Assembly (NCBI GenBank): GCA_963853835.1
Contig: OY970823.1
Span: forward strand, 12,976,001 to 13,040,000
Direction of reading: 5' to 3'
Length of the DNA: 64,000 bases
Origin: Calendula officinalis
Lineage: Eukaryota > Streptophyta > Magnoliopsida > Asterales > Asteraceae
Position numbers and translations under genes: made by a program. Below, piece after piece: positions 35,684-47,771 of this stretch. The first letter of the stretch is position 1. Each line of letters starts with the position of its first letter. The notes beneath the pieces were generated by a model, which was not told where the DNA came from, ran no database searches, and saw only the letters and a list, made by a program, of their open reading frames with translations.

Positions 35684-36064
35684 ACTCCTTTTGTCCATAA
35701 TGAGTACGCTTTTTCGGAACTCTAATATGCAATTTTATTCCTTTTTAAGCCAAAAATGTGACGAACATGTTAAAAAGCTAGCATTTTTTTCCTAACCATT
35801 TCGGAAAAGTGAGGTCATATTTACATAGAAAAAACTTATTTGAATACCACACCATATTGTACAAGTCTTAATGTAAAATGTATAAGTATATCAAAATATA
35901 AATTAGGGTATTTCCTAATTTGGACCAAATGAAACAACATTTCTCCAAGTTTAGACTTGTATTACAATTCTTCTCAAAATAAACCGTGCGATTGTGTGTA
36001 CGAACGTGCGACTGTGCAACTTCACTAGAACGCCGCCACGTGTCCGAGTTTGTGTTGTTCACTT

Positions 36065-36212
36065 TGTTAATATTGCTCGTTAGTACTGCTCAACCTTGTT
36101 ATTACTGCTCGTTAATACTGCTCAACCTTGTTACTACTGCTCGTTAGTATTGCTCAAGACTTAGTGCTGCTCCCAGTTAGTGCTGTTTCCAGTTAGTACT
36201 GCTTAAGTCTCC
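36065..36212 (+). repeat. Degenerate tandem repeat, about 30-bp unit
   Basis: The unit resembles actgctcgttagtactgctc followed by aaccttgtt, repeated about four times with decay. It lies upstream of the divergent actin gene. No coding sense. Confidence 0.7.
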
Positions 36213-36880
36213 CAAGTCGCACGGGGTATATTGGGAAGATTGAAGTCTATCAGTTTTAAATGGGGGTCTCTCACTTTTTTTAGTCTAATTGGTAATTAAA
36301 TCTATAAATTATAACTTGTTAATAAATTTTGTAGTATGATATGACTGAAAACATAGTTTTTTTTGTGTGGAAACATGTTACATATAGGGCAAAATGTTAA
36401 AGGTCCACCATATTTTGGGCGATGACAAGCAGTTAAAAGTTCAAAAATACAAGTCTCAGCCTTATGCATTATAACTTTGAAGTTTATCTGAGATTGTCAA
36501 TGGACGTGAGGAAAAGGAAATCTGTAATTTTTTTCTTTTTAATTTTTAATAGTAACGATAAATTAAGTTTTGACTTGTCATTGCTTTTTAATTCGACCTA
36601 TTTATTTGGCTTTGTATACCAGCCGAAACACCCCCTCAGATAAAGCGTTGACTTTTTTATACCCAAGATCTACTTCCACAACAGGATATTGCTTTGTGCA
36701 ACAACTAGACCGGCCTGTCAATTCCATCTGAAACTAAAGGTTAGCGAGATTCAATAACCTTTATCGTGTAATTTATATTTAACTAATTATGTTTATATAT
36801 CATTTCATTTTCCATTTTCTGAATGTCAATTTATTTATTCTCTCATTGAATTTTGATATTTGTGTAGAAGTTTCAAGAAA

Positions 36881-39258
36881 ATGGAGGAAGACTCTCAGCC
36901 CATTGTTTTGGACACTGGATCTGGAACGGTGAAGGTAAGTATGATATATAATTCTTGCCTTGGTGTTTCATCGTTGAATTTTGTTTGTTTTGTATTTTCC
37001 TTGCTAGTTTTGTTTTTGTTTTTTTTTTGATTAATATCATAAAATAATAAGATAATTTCAAAAGTTTTCCATCTAGGCCGCTTAAACTTTACTTTCACTC
37101 TATAATAATACCCAAGTTTGAAAATTGTTTCAGTCATGTGAAATTTACCTTTTATAACAGGTCATCATATCACCTTATATATAAATTTCAGTGTTCAAAT
37201 TATGACATTTTTATATATAACTATAAACAAGGTGACCTAATAACTTGTTATAGAAGGTAAATTGTCAGGCGATTAGAATACTTTTGAAACTTGGTTATTA
37301 TTATTATAGAGTGAAAGTGAAGTTTGAGTAACGTAAATGGAAATTTTGAATTTTGTGTTACTATTTTATGAAATTAACCCTTTTTATTCAATGATAACTT
37401 TTATAGGCAGGGTTTGCTGGCGATGATGCTATTAGAGTGATCTTTCCGACCATTTTTGGTACTCCACGTCACTGTGGCACTGATAGAAGTGAGTTTGTAG
37501 GAGATAAAGCCCTGTCAGGAGGAGGCCATATGACTTTCAGATATCCTATTGATCATGGTATTGTCAGTGACCGAGATGATTTGGAAAAGATCTGGCGTTA
37601 CACTTTTTATGACAAGCTTCACGTCGCTCCTGAACAACACCCTGTCCTTGTAACCGAAACACTGCTAAATCCCAAGTCAAATAGAGAGATGATGACTCAA
37701 ATCATGTTTGAGACCTTCAGTGTTCCTGCCATGTATGTTGCTATGCAGGCTGTTTTGACTTTGTATACTGCTGGTCGCATTACTGGTCCGTTCTTTTTGT
37801 CGGTTTCAACTATAATAAATAATGTGGCATAACATAACACACGCGATGGTTATTTTGAGAATTGGAAAAATCGTAAAAATGTGTGAATTTTTATTCATAT
37901 ATTAATACACATAGTGTATTCATATACGAATACACTATGTGTATTCATGTACGATTCTTACTAATCATATATGAATAAACATACTTTATTTCGTTTAAAA
38001 AGGATGTAAAGAAGTTACGAAATAAATTGTTGTGTATTCATATAGCCATATAGGTATAAACATATTTATATATGAATACACATGGCGCCCCCGGATGGAC
38101 GGCTGAGATTTATTTTCACGTTCTCAACCTTCATATTTATTCTCAATAGAACCACTCCACATAACATGTATGTTTTTATATTAATTTTACTTTTAGGTAT
38201 TGTGTTGGATATCGGAGATGGGGTGTCACAAGTTGTCCCAATTTTTGAAGGTGATGCACTTTCTTATGGCACAACCCGTCTTCATCTTGCTGGTCGTGAC
38301 CTTACGGTTTACCTAATGAAGATTCTGTCTGATCGAGGTTACATGTTCACTACAACTCCTGAACGCGAAATTGTGAGAGAGATGAAGGAAAAGCTTTCAT
38401 ATGTGGCCATTGACTATGATCAAGAGCTTCAAAATGGTAACTCCCCATCTCTTGAAAAGACTTATGAATTGCCAGATGGACAAGTTATCACAATCGGATC
38501 TGAGAGATTCCGTTGCCCGGAAGTTCTTTTCCAGCCGTTTTTGATAGGATTGGAAACCGATGGAGTTCACGAGGCCATCAATAACTCAATCCTCAAGTGT
38601 TATGATGTGGATTTGAGGAAAGACTTTTATAACAATATTGTGCTCTGTGGCGGTTCAACCATGTTACCTGGTTTCGTTGACAGATTGAGAAAGGAAATGA
38701 CTTCTTTTGTCCCTACGGGCAACAAGGTCAGAGTGGCTGCCAGCCCAGAGAGACAACACACTGCCTGGTTGGGAGGATCAATACTTGCATCTTTGTCAAA
38801 CTTCAAAGAGGTAAACAATGGCTTTGTCTCCTTGTATAACAGGGCGGTCAAATCAATTTCTGGGGCCTGTGCAAAATCTTTAAAATGCCTTATTTTTTTC
38901 TTCCAAATAACTAAAATATTTCCGCCAAATTAAAAGTGCCGCCCCAATCTCAAGTTACATGTCCGAATTGGAATATGTAGTCTGCCTATTTTTAATATTC
39001 CGTTGGACTTACCTTGATTCAAACGAGTTTACACATATGTATACATGAGCTGCTTTTTTGAAAACTGAGCCCCTAAGTTTTGTGGGCCTGGGCGGCCACC
39101 CTTGTTGCTCATGCCCAACGGCTAGTATAATCTACTTTGAAACATGATTTGTTCTAGACTAATTTGTTTGGCTATTAATTTGTGCGAATCAGCAATGGAT
39201 TACCAAGGGTGAATATGAAGAGTATGGTGCATCTATTGTCTTCAAGAAATGCTTCTAA
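36881..39258 (+). CDS. Divergent actin (370 residues)
   Basis: Exons 36881-36934, 37407-37785, 38197-38810 and 39193-39258 join in frame across three GT/AG introns at the classical plant actin positions (after codons about 18-20, 150 and 355 in actin numbering). A leader intron (about 36740-36867) precedes the ATG, also typical. Actin motifs: AGFAGDDA, MFETFSVPAMYVAMQ, GIVLDIGDGV, GYMFTTTPEREIV, ERFRCPEVLFQP, GGSTMLPG, GGSILASL and a normal KKCF end. Oddities: the DNase-I loop between PRH and VGD is 8 residues where actin has 13; His161 (VTHxVPIYEG context) is Gln; many core positions are changed. No stop or frameshift, so purifying selection or recent origin is likely. Actin is the ATP-binding cytoskeletal filament protein; whether this one polymerises is unknown. 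Intron 3 contains repeat debris. Convergent with the actin gene at 43148-47771. Confidence 0.9.
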
Positions 39259-41382
39259 TTAATATGTATTTTGGATGTCAAGTAAAACACGCAGACCCGG
39301 ATATATGTGATCAAAGGTCGTAACGAAAAAGAGAAGAACAACTTTAGGTCATCTCGTTTTATGTTTTATAACTCACATCAATCATTTGTCCATTTCTGGC
39401 CCGTGGGGCTGTTGGTAGTCGAATAATAATTTCTGATGATTTATCATAAATTTGTGTTAGGGAGAGTGCTTCTAAAATATCTATTGTTGAATATATTAGC
39501 TACCGCTTTTCTTGTCTATATGTTCAATTGTTCATGTGAACTCATGTGTTACAGAAAAAAAAACGACTTAATTTCACTAGCAAACCACCCATTCAATCGC
39601 GAATTCAGGACCAAAGTTAAGCGGAGCTTTTACAAAATTTTGATTTGGGACCATATATATAAAAACTTGCCATTTTTTTTATCAATTGTTTTTCACATGA
39701 TGTGACCCACCAAGTGGTGGCCATGCACCCCATTAAACCCATGTAAATCCACCCGTGACCACAATAACTGCCTACTCTGTAAAGCGACACACCACCTCTC
39801 CTTGCTTATTCCCGACATATAAGACCTTTGCCTTCTTCCTCAACAAGTACCTATTACACACTATATCTATCATCAGAAAACACTAAATATGAAGACGGTT
39901 TTTATCAAGGAAAGAGAGTAGTTATATAATCTAGCTAGGCTAGTTGGAAATGTAACCAAAAAAATGCATTAGGCGGGATTCGAATGAAATAGCTAGTGGT
40001 GTTCAAAACCCGATATCCGGATATTCGGATATCTGAATTTTTGGATAGTGATTTTCATTATCCGAATTTAGAATCCAAAATTCGGATAACCAAAATCCGA
40101 ATATCTCTATCTTTTGGTAAAAGTCATTCCAAATTAGTCTATAAATTAATGTTCATTTCTATTTTATTTGGTGATTTCATGTCTTTATTGATAAATGATG
40201 AAAATATTGAGATTTTGATGAAGTATTGGTGAATTCTTGACGAACACGACACACATCAGTCATAAAGCACAATTCGACGTGTTACTACTAGGGATGCAAA
40301 TTTGATCCGCGGATTCGGGTACCCGCAGATACCCGACCATTACGGGGCGGGTATTACCCGTTTATAACGGGTAACAGGCAGGGATGGGTTTTGAATTTCA
40401 TACCCAAAGCGGGTACGGGTAGGGTACGAGTATTGTATTATCTGCCCCGTTTATACCCGAATATATTTATTTATTTATTTATTTATCTGTAATGTACGTT
40501 TTTATTATTGTTGTTATATTATATATTAGAGGCCCAAACTAGTCATTAATATCCCTTTGTTAGCCCAACTTCCCAAATGCCCAACTCCGTTAGCTGATTT
40601 CCGACGCCTCGTGTGCATTCGTGCCCTCGAAGATCGACATACATTATAATCCCCAACAAAATAGCTTTTCTAAGAGGCCTTAAATAAGCTAATAAGCACA
40701 AGCTCTTAAGCTCAACCAAACACTTAATTGGGTTTATTAAGCTTAGATAAGCTAATAAACTAATAAGCCACATAAATAAGCTCTCCCAAACACCCCTGAA
40801 GATCGACGCCTCGATCCCTCCGAATCATTGTTCCTCCAGTTTTCACTTTCTCAATAATCTCCAATTCGATTCTTCTTTAATAACATGAAACGAGCAGTAT
40901 AATCTCCTATTCGATTCTCCATAAATTTTTTAACTTTATGATTACGAATTCTGATTTTATGATTGTATGGATATTGATACTGATTCATCTCTATTGATCG
41001 TACCGGAATTTGTACCTATAGTTTACTAAATCGAATTTCTGCCGTTGAATCTACATTTTTTAGCAATTTTAAGGTTATTGCAATTTGTTTTAAGGTTATT
41101 AGTGTTTAGGATTTTCTGCTGTATATGAGTTGATTTCGTGTTTATGAACTGATATGAACCGTTTATGTGGCTTATATGAACTGATTTCGTGTTTATAAAC
41201 TGACATGAACTGCATATGAGTGATTTTGCTGTATATTTCGTGTTTATGAACTGATCTGAAGTGTATATGAGTGATTTTGCTGTATATTTCGTGTTTATGA
41301 ACTGTTTATGTGGCTTGTATGAACTGATTTCGATTTGAGTACTCAATACTCATTACCAATTTTAATGAACAAGGATTATAGT
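39259..41382. other. Spacer with hAT-like and palindromic remnants
   Basis: No gene recognised. Around 40018-40110 there is a run of ccgatatccgg/ttcggatat words that are mutually inverted. Around 40288-40480, tagggatgcaaatttgatcc and many gggtac words resemble hAT-derived repeats without a matching right end. Around 40650-40795, aagctaataagc words suggest a Tourist-like MITE. Confidence 0.4.
41100..41335 (+). repeat. Tandem repeat, 51-bp unit, degenerate
   Basis: The unit tgattttgctgtatatttcg, continuing tgtttatgaactgat, recurs at 41221 and 41272, with looser copies of gaactgatttcgtgtttat on either side. The antisense frame of YINTKFINT-like repeats arises from it and is not a gene. Confidence 0.75.
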
Positions 41383-41768
41383 CAGGGGGCGAAACTAGAA
41401 AATTCCACCAGTGCTAGCACCCTTGTGATGATATAAAGAACTTTTTTTGAAATATATAGAGTTAAAAAGAAAAAAAATTGAAATATATGGACTGAGAAAA
41501 AAAACACTTATAGTATAGAGGCTAAGAAAGTAAAAAAATTGATTTATAAAAGTAAGAAAGACAAGATTCAAACTCTAGACCTACCCTATACATGCATAAG
41601 GTGTTAGCCAGCTATGCTAGCCAACGTACATGTATTATTTGACTTTTCGGATATATATTAATGTATTCAAAATACAATAACAAAAAAAAAGTTCTGAAAT
41701 TTTACCGTACCGAAATTTTTCGAGTAGTAGCACGTGCCACCGTATGCTACATACCATATCCGCCCCTG
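41383..41768. mobile_element. hAT MITE
   Basis: A 386-bp element with 8-bp target duplication attatagt on both sides (41375-41382, 41769-41776). Ends are CAGGGGGCG and CGCCCCTG. The interior on the - strand has tRNA-head-like words (tagcatagctggctaacacc, gagtttgaatc), so a SINE may be nested in it. Confidence 0.8.
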
Positions 41769-43147
41769 ATTATAGTGACCGCGCGATGCTGCGGGATTTT
41801 AGAACATATAATTTTTTTATGTTAAAATATAAATTCGGTTTATCTGATTTTTTATTGATGAAAAAAATAATGTAAAGCTAAATTTATGTTAATCTATTGA
41901 GTGTAGTCAACTAAATGTCAAATATAAGTCACGCTATTACAATATTTATCAATTTGGTAAAATTTATCGAGTAGATATTTTACACTTTTATATTAAATAA
42001 GTTAATACGGGTTTTTACTAAAGTATACATTTTTATATCGAGTCAAATAGGTTATCAGTTTAGCTAGTAAAGTCATCTACTAAAAAAAATATTATTTTAT
42101 TATACATTAAATAATAAAAACTGGACAAATGAATATAAAAGTATGCTTTTAAAAAGTATGTTTTATTCTACAATCAACTAACATGGAGAAAAGAATAAAA
42201 GTATGTTTTACAAATTATGCTTTATTCTACAATTAAATAAGAAAATTGAAAAAAAAAATAGCAGCCAGGAGGAATCGAGACTTCGTGCTCTTCATATTGT
42301 GATTGCATAATAACCCCACTCTTCATTTGCTTAACAAATTAAGTATATAGCTATATATCCTGATAATATCGGCATTTAAAAAAAGAATCCAACCAATCAC
42401 CATTGAGTGAAGAGTGATATATTATTTTTTACTACCACTATTGTATATAAGTTACAATATTTGTAGTTGGACATTTATATTTTCAAACAATTTGATATTA
42501 CTCAGAACCACAAAAATGTTAAAGTTGATATACATGTTTAAGACATACTTATTGACGAATCTAAGGTGTTGAATTAGTATATTGTTTTTCTACTTAATTA
42601 CTATATCTTTATTCTATTTTCTCATGGACCAATATAATATGAGAAATAATACTTAATCATACCATTTGGTCATACCCGTAATCCTATCTACTTGATAAGA
42701 TGACATGTATAATTCACTAATTCTCTCTCTTAATATTATCTCTTTATTTTGACGCATTTGTTCAATTACTGAGTAGTACTATGAGTATGACTAAATACCA
42801 TTACTTATATAAATTCATCCAGTATTTTTTTGCTACACGACCGAACTTGTTGAACTAATAAGCCAGTTTGGTTTTGAAACTATAAAAATCACATAAGTTG
42901 CATAAACAAATAGATAAAAAGAAGTGGATGAATATATAACACACAAATATAGTTTAAACGCTCCCTAACCAAGTAACACATATGATCAATTCCAAAAATA
43001 ATAAACTGACCACAATGAGGACTTATTACAAACATAACAAATCAATCTTCAACTACAAACATCATACCCAGCAGAAATTAACACGAAATATAGACAGAAT
43101 ATAGAACGAGAAATCAAAACCGTAAACAAGCCAAATAGACTCCGCCA
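41769..43147. other. AT-rich spacer downstream of the - strand actin gene
   Basis: No gene recognised. The phrase aaagtatgttttattctaca (near 42155) recurs in similar form near 42200. Near 42280 a - strand B-box-like ggagg...cgattcc pattern hints at another old SINE, too weak to call. Confidence 0.4.
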
Positions 43148-43702
43148 TCAAAAACCAACAAGTGAACGATAAGTGGATCTGTGAATGATAGATGGACCAG
43201 ACTCATCATATTCTTGCTTGGAAATCCACATCTGATTCACAAAAAAACAAACAAAACAAATTAAGTTTTTGAACAATTCTAGAGCGAGCTCAGTTACAAA
43301 ATTAAAATAAAGAATTGTAAATGATTATGTTGCAAAGACTTTGAGTAACGTCTTCTATTTATTCCAGTCTAAATTATAGAATCATCCATGTGGTCTTTCA
43401 GTTTTGCATATCTCGTCCTTAAGTTTTTTTTTTCTCTCCAATTTTTTCATCCACGTGGTCCCAATTTGTTTAATTTTCATCCCTAAGACTGTGCGGTATG
43501 GGCCACGGGGGGGAGTGGGGGAGCTGAGGTAGAGCGAGGGGCACGGCGTGGAGGAGAGGGGCACACCGCCCCCCTACACGGCGTGGGGGTGTGTGGTGCT
43601 CGATGGTGGCCACGGCCACGGCTTGTAACGATCGGGGTGTTTGGGATTTTCGACCGTTGAACGCTCATTTGACCGTTGGAATATAAAATAATAAAAAAAA
43701 AT

Positions 43703-43736
<34 letters not shown>

Positions 43737-46700
43737 CCCAATCACAACACAATACAATTACCCCAATCACAACACAATCTATATCCTTTCCTTACCATCT
43801 TTTTTAACCTATTATCACTACATTTAATCATGGATACCCCACCACCGTCGTCGTCAACATCATCGTCATCATCGTCATCATCCGACTCATACGAAATGGC
43901 TCTGATTGCGTATTGCGCGTCGCGTTTGAATGCACAGGCGGCGGAAAGTAGCACCGCCCGCTTCGACAGTAGGACGACGAAGCTCAACCGTAATCGTGCC
44001 GCTGGACACCAACGTCTTTATCGAGATTATTTTGCAGATGATAGCGTTTATAACGATAGAGATTTCAAACGACGGTTTCGTTTGAGCAAAAATTTGTTCA
44101 TGCGCTATGTAGTGCATTGGAAAACAGGTATCCTTTCTTTCAACAAAAATATGATGCTAGAGGTAGGCTGGGATTTTCTCCGCTCCAGAATTGTACTGCC
44201 GCAATCCGATCCATGGCTTACGGGTCGTCCCATGATTCTCTTGACGAGTACCTACGCATGTCTGAAAGGACCGTTAGGGAAAGTATGTATAACTTTGCGG
44301 AAGGGGTTGTTGAAATATTCAGCCCTATTTATTTGAGGAAACCAACGGTCACTGATGTTCAGAATTTATATGCGCATCATGAAGAGAAACATGGTTTTCC
44401 TGGAATGCTTGGTAGCATTGATTGTACCCAGTGGGACTGGAGGAATTGCCCTCAAGCGTGGAGAGGAGAGTACACGGGAGGTCATCATGAAACGCCATCG
44501 TTGGTACTAGAAGCAGTTGCTTCACAAGATCTATGGTTTTGGCATCGTTTTTTGGGGTTGCAGGTTCGAACAACGATGTCAACGTGCTTGATCAGTCACC
44601 GATATATAACGAGATCTTAACAGGAAGGGCACCAGATGCTCCATTCATTGTGAATGAAAATCACTATAGATTCGGTTATTACCTTACCGATGGAATATAT
44701 TGATACGAACCGGCAATTAAAGACACTAATCGAATGCTTTATTGATAATCCTGGAATTGGAGAACCAGGTTTCTCCCTAATAACAATGGAAAACAAAACA
44801 ATAAACGACTCAATTTCTCAATGACCGAATATCAATGAGATCAGTGGCCTCCTTAAATAGAGAACCACGAACCCTAAACCTAATAGGAAAAGATAAACCC
44901 TAATAAAAGATAATACCTTATATTTAAATAATAATTATCTGATAATGATACTTATCTAATCTCTTAGGATTGTATCATTACTCCGCCCCCAAAACACACC
45001 TTGTCCTCAAGGTGTGGCTTCAAGCAATTCCTGGATTATCAATAAAGCATTCGATTAGTGTCTTTAATTGCCGGTTCGTATCAAATTACCCAAAAACAAG
45101 AATCGGCACGTAAAGACGTAGAACGTGCTTTTGGGGTTTTAAAATCAAAGTGGCACGTTGTTAAAAATGCGACGCGTACCACCTATCAACTTCATAATTT
45201 AAGATCCATTATGTATGCATGTATCATCATGCATAATATGGTTGTCGAAGATAAAGGTCGCAATATTTCACATTACGTGTCAGACGGTCCCCGAGAAACA
45301 CTGTATGTACTGGGAACCGCTGAATATTTGCATAGGGTTGTTGACATTCGAGACAATGCAACACACAATAGACTTCAAATCGACTTGGCGGAACATTTCT
45401 ACAATAACCGAAATCAAAACCCAAATGAAGACGATAATGAAGACGAAGACTAAAATAAATGTTATTTGTATTTTTATTAAATTGTTAGTTGTATTTTTAC
45501 TTAAATGTAATTTGTGTTTTTATTAAAATAAATGGAAAAGAAATGATGAGTTGGAAAAAAAATGATGTTGGGTGGAGTGGTGTGTATTTCCTGGATAAAG
45601 TGGAGTGGTGTGGTGTGGTTGCTGAGGTGGTGGATGATGTGGCAGAAAAAATGGGGTGGTGGTGATGCCCATACCCCATAGTCTAAGGCACCTAAATGAC
45701 CAAAATACCATTTCCCTAATTTTTTTGATTTTTTTGATCTTTTAAAATTTATTTTATAACTCTCTATTTATCACTTTTACTTTTCTTTTCCTATATTTTT
45801 TTTTCTTTTCACCTACAATACACACACACAAGTGGTAACTTTTTTTTTTTGGAAACGGCAAATGAAATAACGGAAGCCTACTCGCAATTTTTCAGCGAGC
45901 ACCCCGAGTTCGAGCTCCGCATAAGCGGGCAAACCCAGCCCCCAAAGGGATTTCCAAGGAAAATTCCCCATATGTGCCCGTGTGAGGTGTGAGTAAAATT
46001 ACGCTAATGCAACGCTCCCAAAGGGATTCGAACTCACGACTTACAACCCACATGGGTATAAACCCAGTGTCTCAGACCAGCTAGGCTGGCCTTCAACACG
46101 TTGTTGTACGTCGAACAGATTGTGGCACCGTCCGAGGTATTTCTGCCATCATTGGCACACAAGTGGTAACTTAAGAGTAAACTATACAGTTAGTGAATAT
46201 TAAGTATGTATTTTCGGAAACGAAAAGTTGTTTAAAAACAAGTTCAGAGAATTAAAAAGAAAAAAACTGTAGAAAATTATGTTGGAAAGATTCTGAAAAA
46301 GTTATTTATTTATTCTACAAAATTGTCAAAAACAATAAAATCTAGTTTTCTGAAATATATAGTTATAAAACAAAAAAAGTGGGTTTTTCGAAAAATTACT
46401 AATTGAACATGATTTATGTTTCTCCGATTTTCATGAACTTTTTGTGGAAAAAGTCAACCAATTTACCTGTTGGAAAGTACTGAGAGATGCAAGAATTGAT
46501 CCACCAATCCAGACACTATATTTCCTCTCGGGTGGTGCAAAAACCTTAATCTCCATACTATTAGGGGCAAGAGCGGTAATTTCCTTACTCATACGATCCG
46601 CAATACCAGGAAACATAGTGGACCCACCACTCAACACGATATTCTCATAAAGATGCTTCCAAATATCAGCATCACATTTCAAAATCGAATTATAAGTTGT

Positions 46701-47771
46701 CTCATGAATACCAGCAGCTTTTCTTCCAATTAAAGACGGTTGAAACAAGACTTCCGGACAACGGAATCTTTCAGCCCCAATTGTGATAACTTTTCCATCT
46801 GGCAATTCATAATTCGTTTCAACAGATGAACTACTTTTTGCAGTTTCAAGTTCTTGTTCGTAGTCAAGAGCCACGTAACAAAGCTTTTGTTTAATATCAT
46901 GGACAATTTCTCGTTCTGCAGTTGTGGTGAACATGTAACCTCTTTCGGTTAGGATTTTCATCAGGGAATCTGTTAGGTCTCGCCCATCTAGATCAAGACT
47001 CAAGATTGCGTGTGGGAAGGCGCGCCCTTCGAAAATTGGGACCACGTTTGTTACACCTTCTCCAGAATCTAACACGATACCTGTATTAATAGTATATGAA
47101 GAGTTTAATAATGTCTCAATCCTTAAACTTTTGTCTAACGGGCATTTTGGTTTGATAAGTAACCCTAGTATCAAACTATATTAATCAGCAACGGAAATTT
47201 GTATATTTGGAAGAAAAAGATGAATGGATAACTAACCAGTTGTACGACCACTTGCATATAGAGAAAGCTCTGCCTGAATAGCAACATACATGGCGGGAAC
47301 ATTAAAAGTCTCAAACATAATTTCAGCCATTTTCTCTCTGTTTTCTTTTGGATTAAATGGTGCTTCAGTAAGAAGCACCGGGTGTTCTTGAGGAGCAACA
47401 CGAAGCTCGGCATAGAAAGTGTGATGCCAAATGGCTTCCATGTCATCCCAATTGGTGACAATGCCATGTTCAATTGGATATTTTAATTTCAGAATACTTC
47501 TTTTGGACTGAGCTTCATCTCCTACATAAGCATCTCTTTGGCCTATACCCCTAGTGCCACGTGGCCTACCTAGAACACTTAGAAAAACTGCCCTAGGAAC
47601 ATCATCACCAGCATATCCAGCCTCTCGATTTTATCAAATGGATTTAAGTTTAGTATTTGATTTCGAAAGGGGAAGCATAGAAAACATGAAGAGATAGATT
47701 TTCCTAACCTTCATAATTCTGGTTCCGTTGTCGAAAACAAGGGGCTGGGTATCTTCTTCAGAGTCGGCCAT
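43148..47771 (-). CDS. Divergent actin (381 residues) with TE-loaded last intron
   Basis: Exons 47771-47709, 47621-47237, 47080-46467 and 43231-43148, all GT/AG, frame unbroken, at the plant actin intron positions. It is nearer to standard actin than the gene at 36881: YPIEHGIV, PVLLTEAP, GYMFTTTAEREIV, GGSTMFPGIADRM, PPERKYSVWIGGS. Differences: DNGTR in the phosphate loop where actin has DNGTG; DNase-I loop three residues short (PRGTRGIGQRDAYV); His161 replaced by Asn (VTNVVPIFEG); and a changed C-terminus in which the usual KCF after HR is replaced by a longer tail (HRSTYRSLVGF). The last intron is 3.2 kb because it holds a Harbinger element (43487-45683) and a SINE (45842-46155). A leader exon and intron lie upstream. 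Whether the 3.2-kb intron is spliced efficiently is unknown; without it the protein would lose its C-terminal 27 residues. Confidence 0.88.
43830..45453 (+). pseudogene. Harbinger (HARBI1/DDE_4-like) transposase, broken
   Basis: Starts MDTPPPSSS with a serine tract. A frameshift near 44110 (after FRLSKNLFMRYV) moves the homology to another frame: RYPFFQQKYDARGRLGF, then GSIDCTQWDWRNCP, LEAVASQDLWFWH, and, after a second shift near 44560, SNNDVNVLDQSPIYNEIL. It is then cut at 44700 by a 383-bp insertion and resumes at about 45093 with KQESARKDVERAFGVLKSKW and a C-terminal acidic tail. The DDE residues (D in SIDC, D in NVLDQSP, E in DVERAFG) are all present but separated by breaks. About 20 residues at the insertion site are missing. 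Non-functional. Confidence 0.85.
44701..45083. mobile_element. 383-bp palindromic-ended insertion in the Harbinger transposase
   Basis: The 59-bp ends are inverted copies with a single mismatch, starting TGATACGAACCGGCAATTAA. The interior is AT-rich, with tccgcccccaaaacacacct near the right end. No target duplication is visible, probably because adjoining transposase DNA was deleted. The near identity of the ends implies a recent arrival or gene conversion. Family not recognised. Confidence 0.8.
45842..46155 (-). mobile_element. tRNA-derived SINE with 17-bp target duplication
   Basis: Bounded by the 17-bp direct repeat cacacaagtggtaactt (45825-45841, 46156-46172). The - strand ends in a poly(A) tract, seen as (T)n at 45842. 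The tRNA head on that strand has TAGCTGGTCTGAGAC (A-box region) and GAGTTCGAATCCC (B box). It lies in the last intron of the actin gene, antisense to nothing else. Confidence 0.85.

Larger units (their letters stand above)
43487..45683 (+). mobile_element. PIF/Harbinger transposon with TAA target duplication
   Basis: A 2197-bp element with imperfect inverted ends, GACTGTGCGGTATGGGCC at the left and, in reverse complement, GACTATGGGGTATGGGCATC at the right, flanked by TAA (43484-43486, 45684-45686). A G-rich leader (43500-43610) and an (AT)n tract (about 43709-43732) precede the transposase remnant. The second, Myb-like Harbinger protein was not seen. It lies in the last intron of the actin gene. 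Confidence 0.88.

Noticed and set aside
35684..35720. Stowaway-like start atactccttttgtccataat after the Copia LTR
   Set aside because: Only one end resembles the family and no matching right end with TA was found within 400 bp.
36065..36212. CRISPR-like regular repeat
   Set aside because: Contiguous degenerate tandem units without spacers, in a plant nuclear genome.
41026..41346. 106-residue frame with QFINTKYTAKSL repeats
   Set aside because: Translation of a 51-bp tandem repeat on the - strand; not a repeat protein with any other support.
41550..41620. tRNA gene-like A and B boxes
   Set aside because: No cloverleaf with an acceptor stem can be drawn; it lies within a hAT MITE and fits a SINE remnant better.
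46431..47174. 247-residue actin frame read through its introns
   Set aside because: The frame enters introns at both ends; the spliced exon is 47080-46467. The extra residues at each end are intronic.
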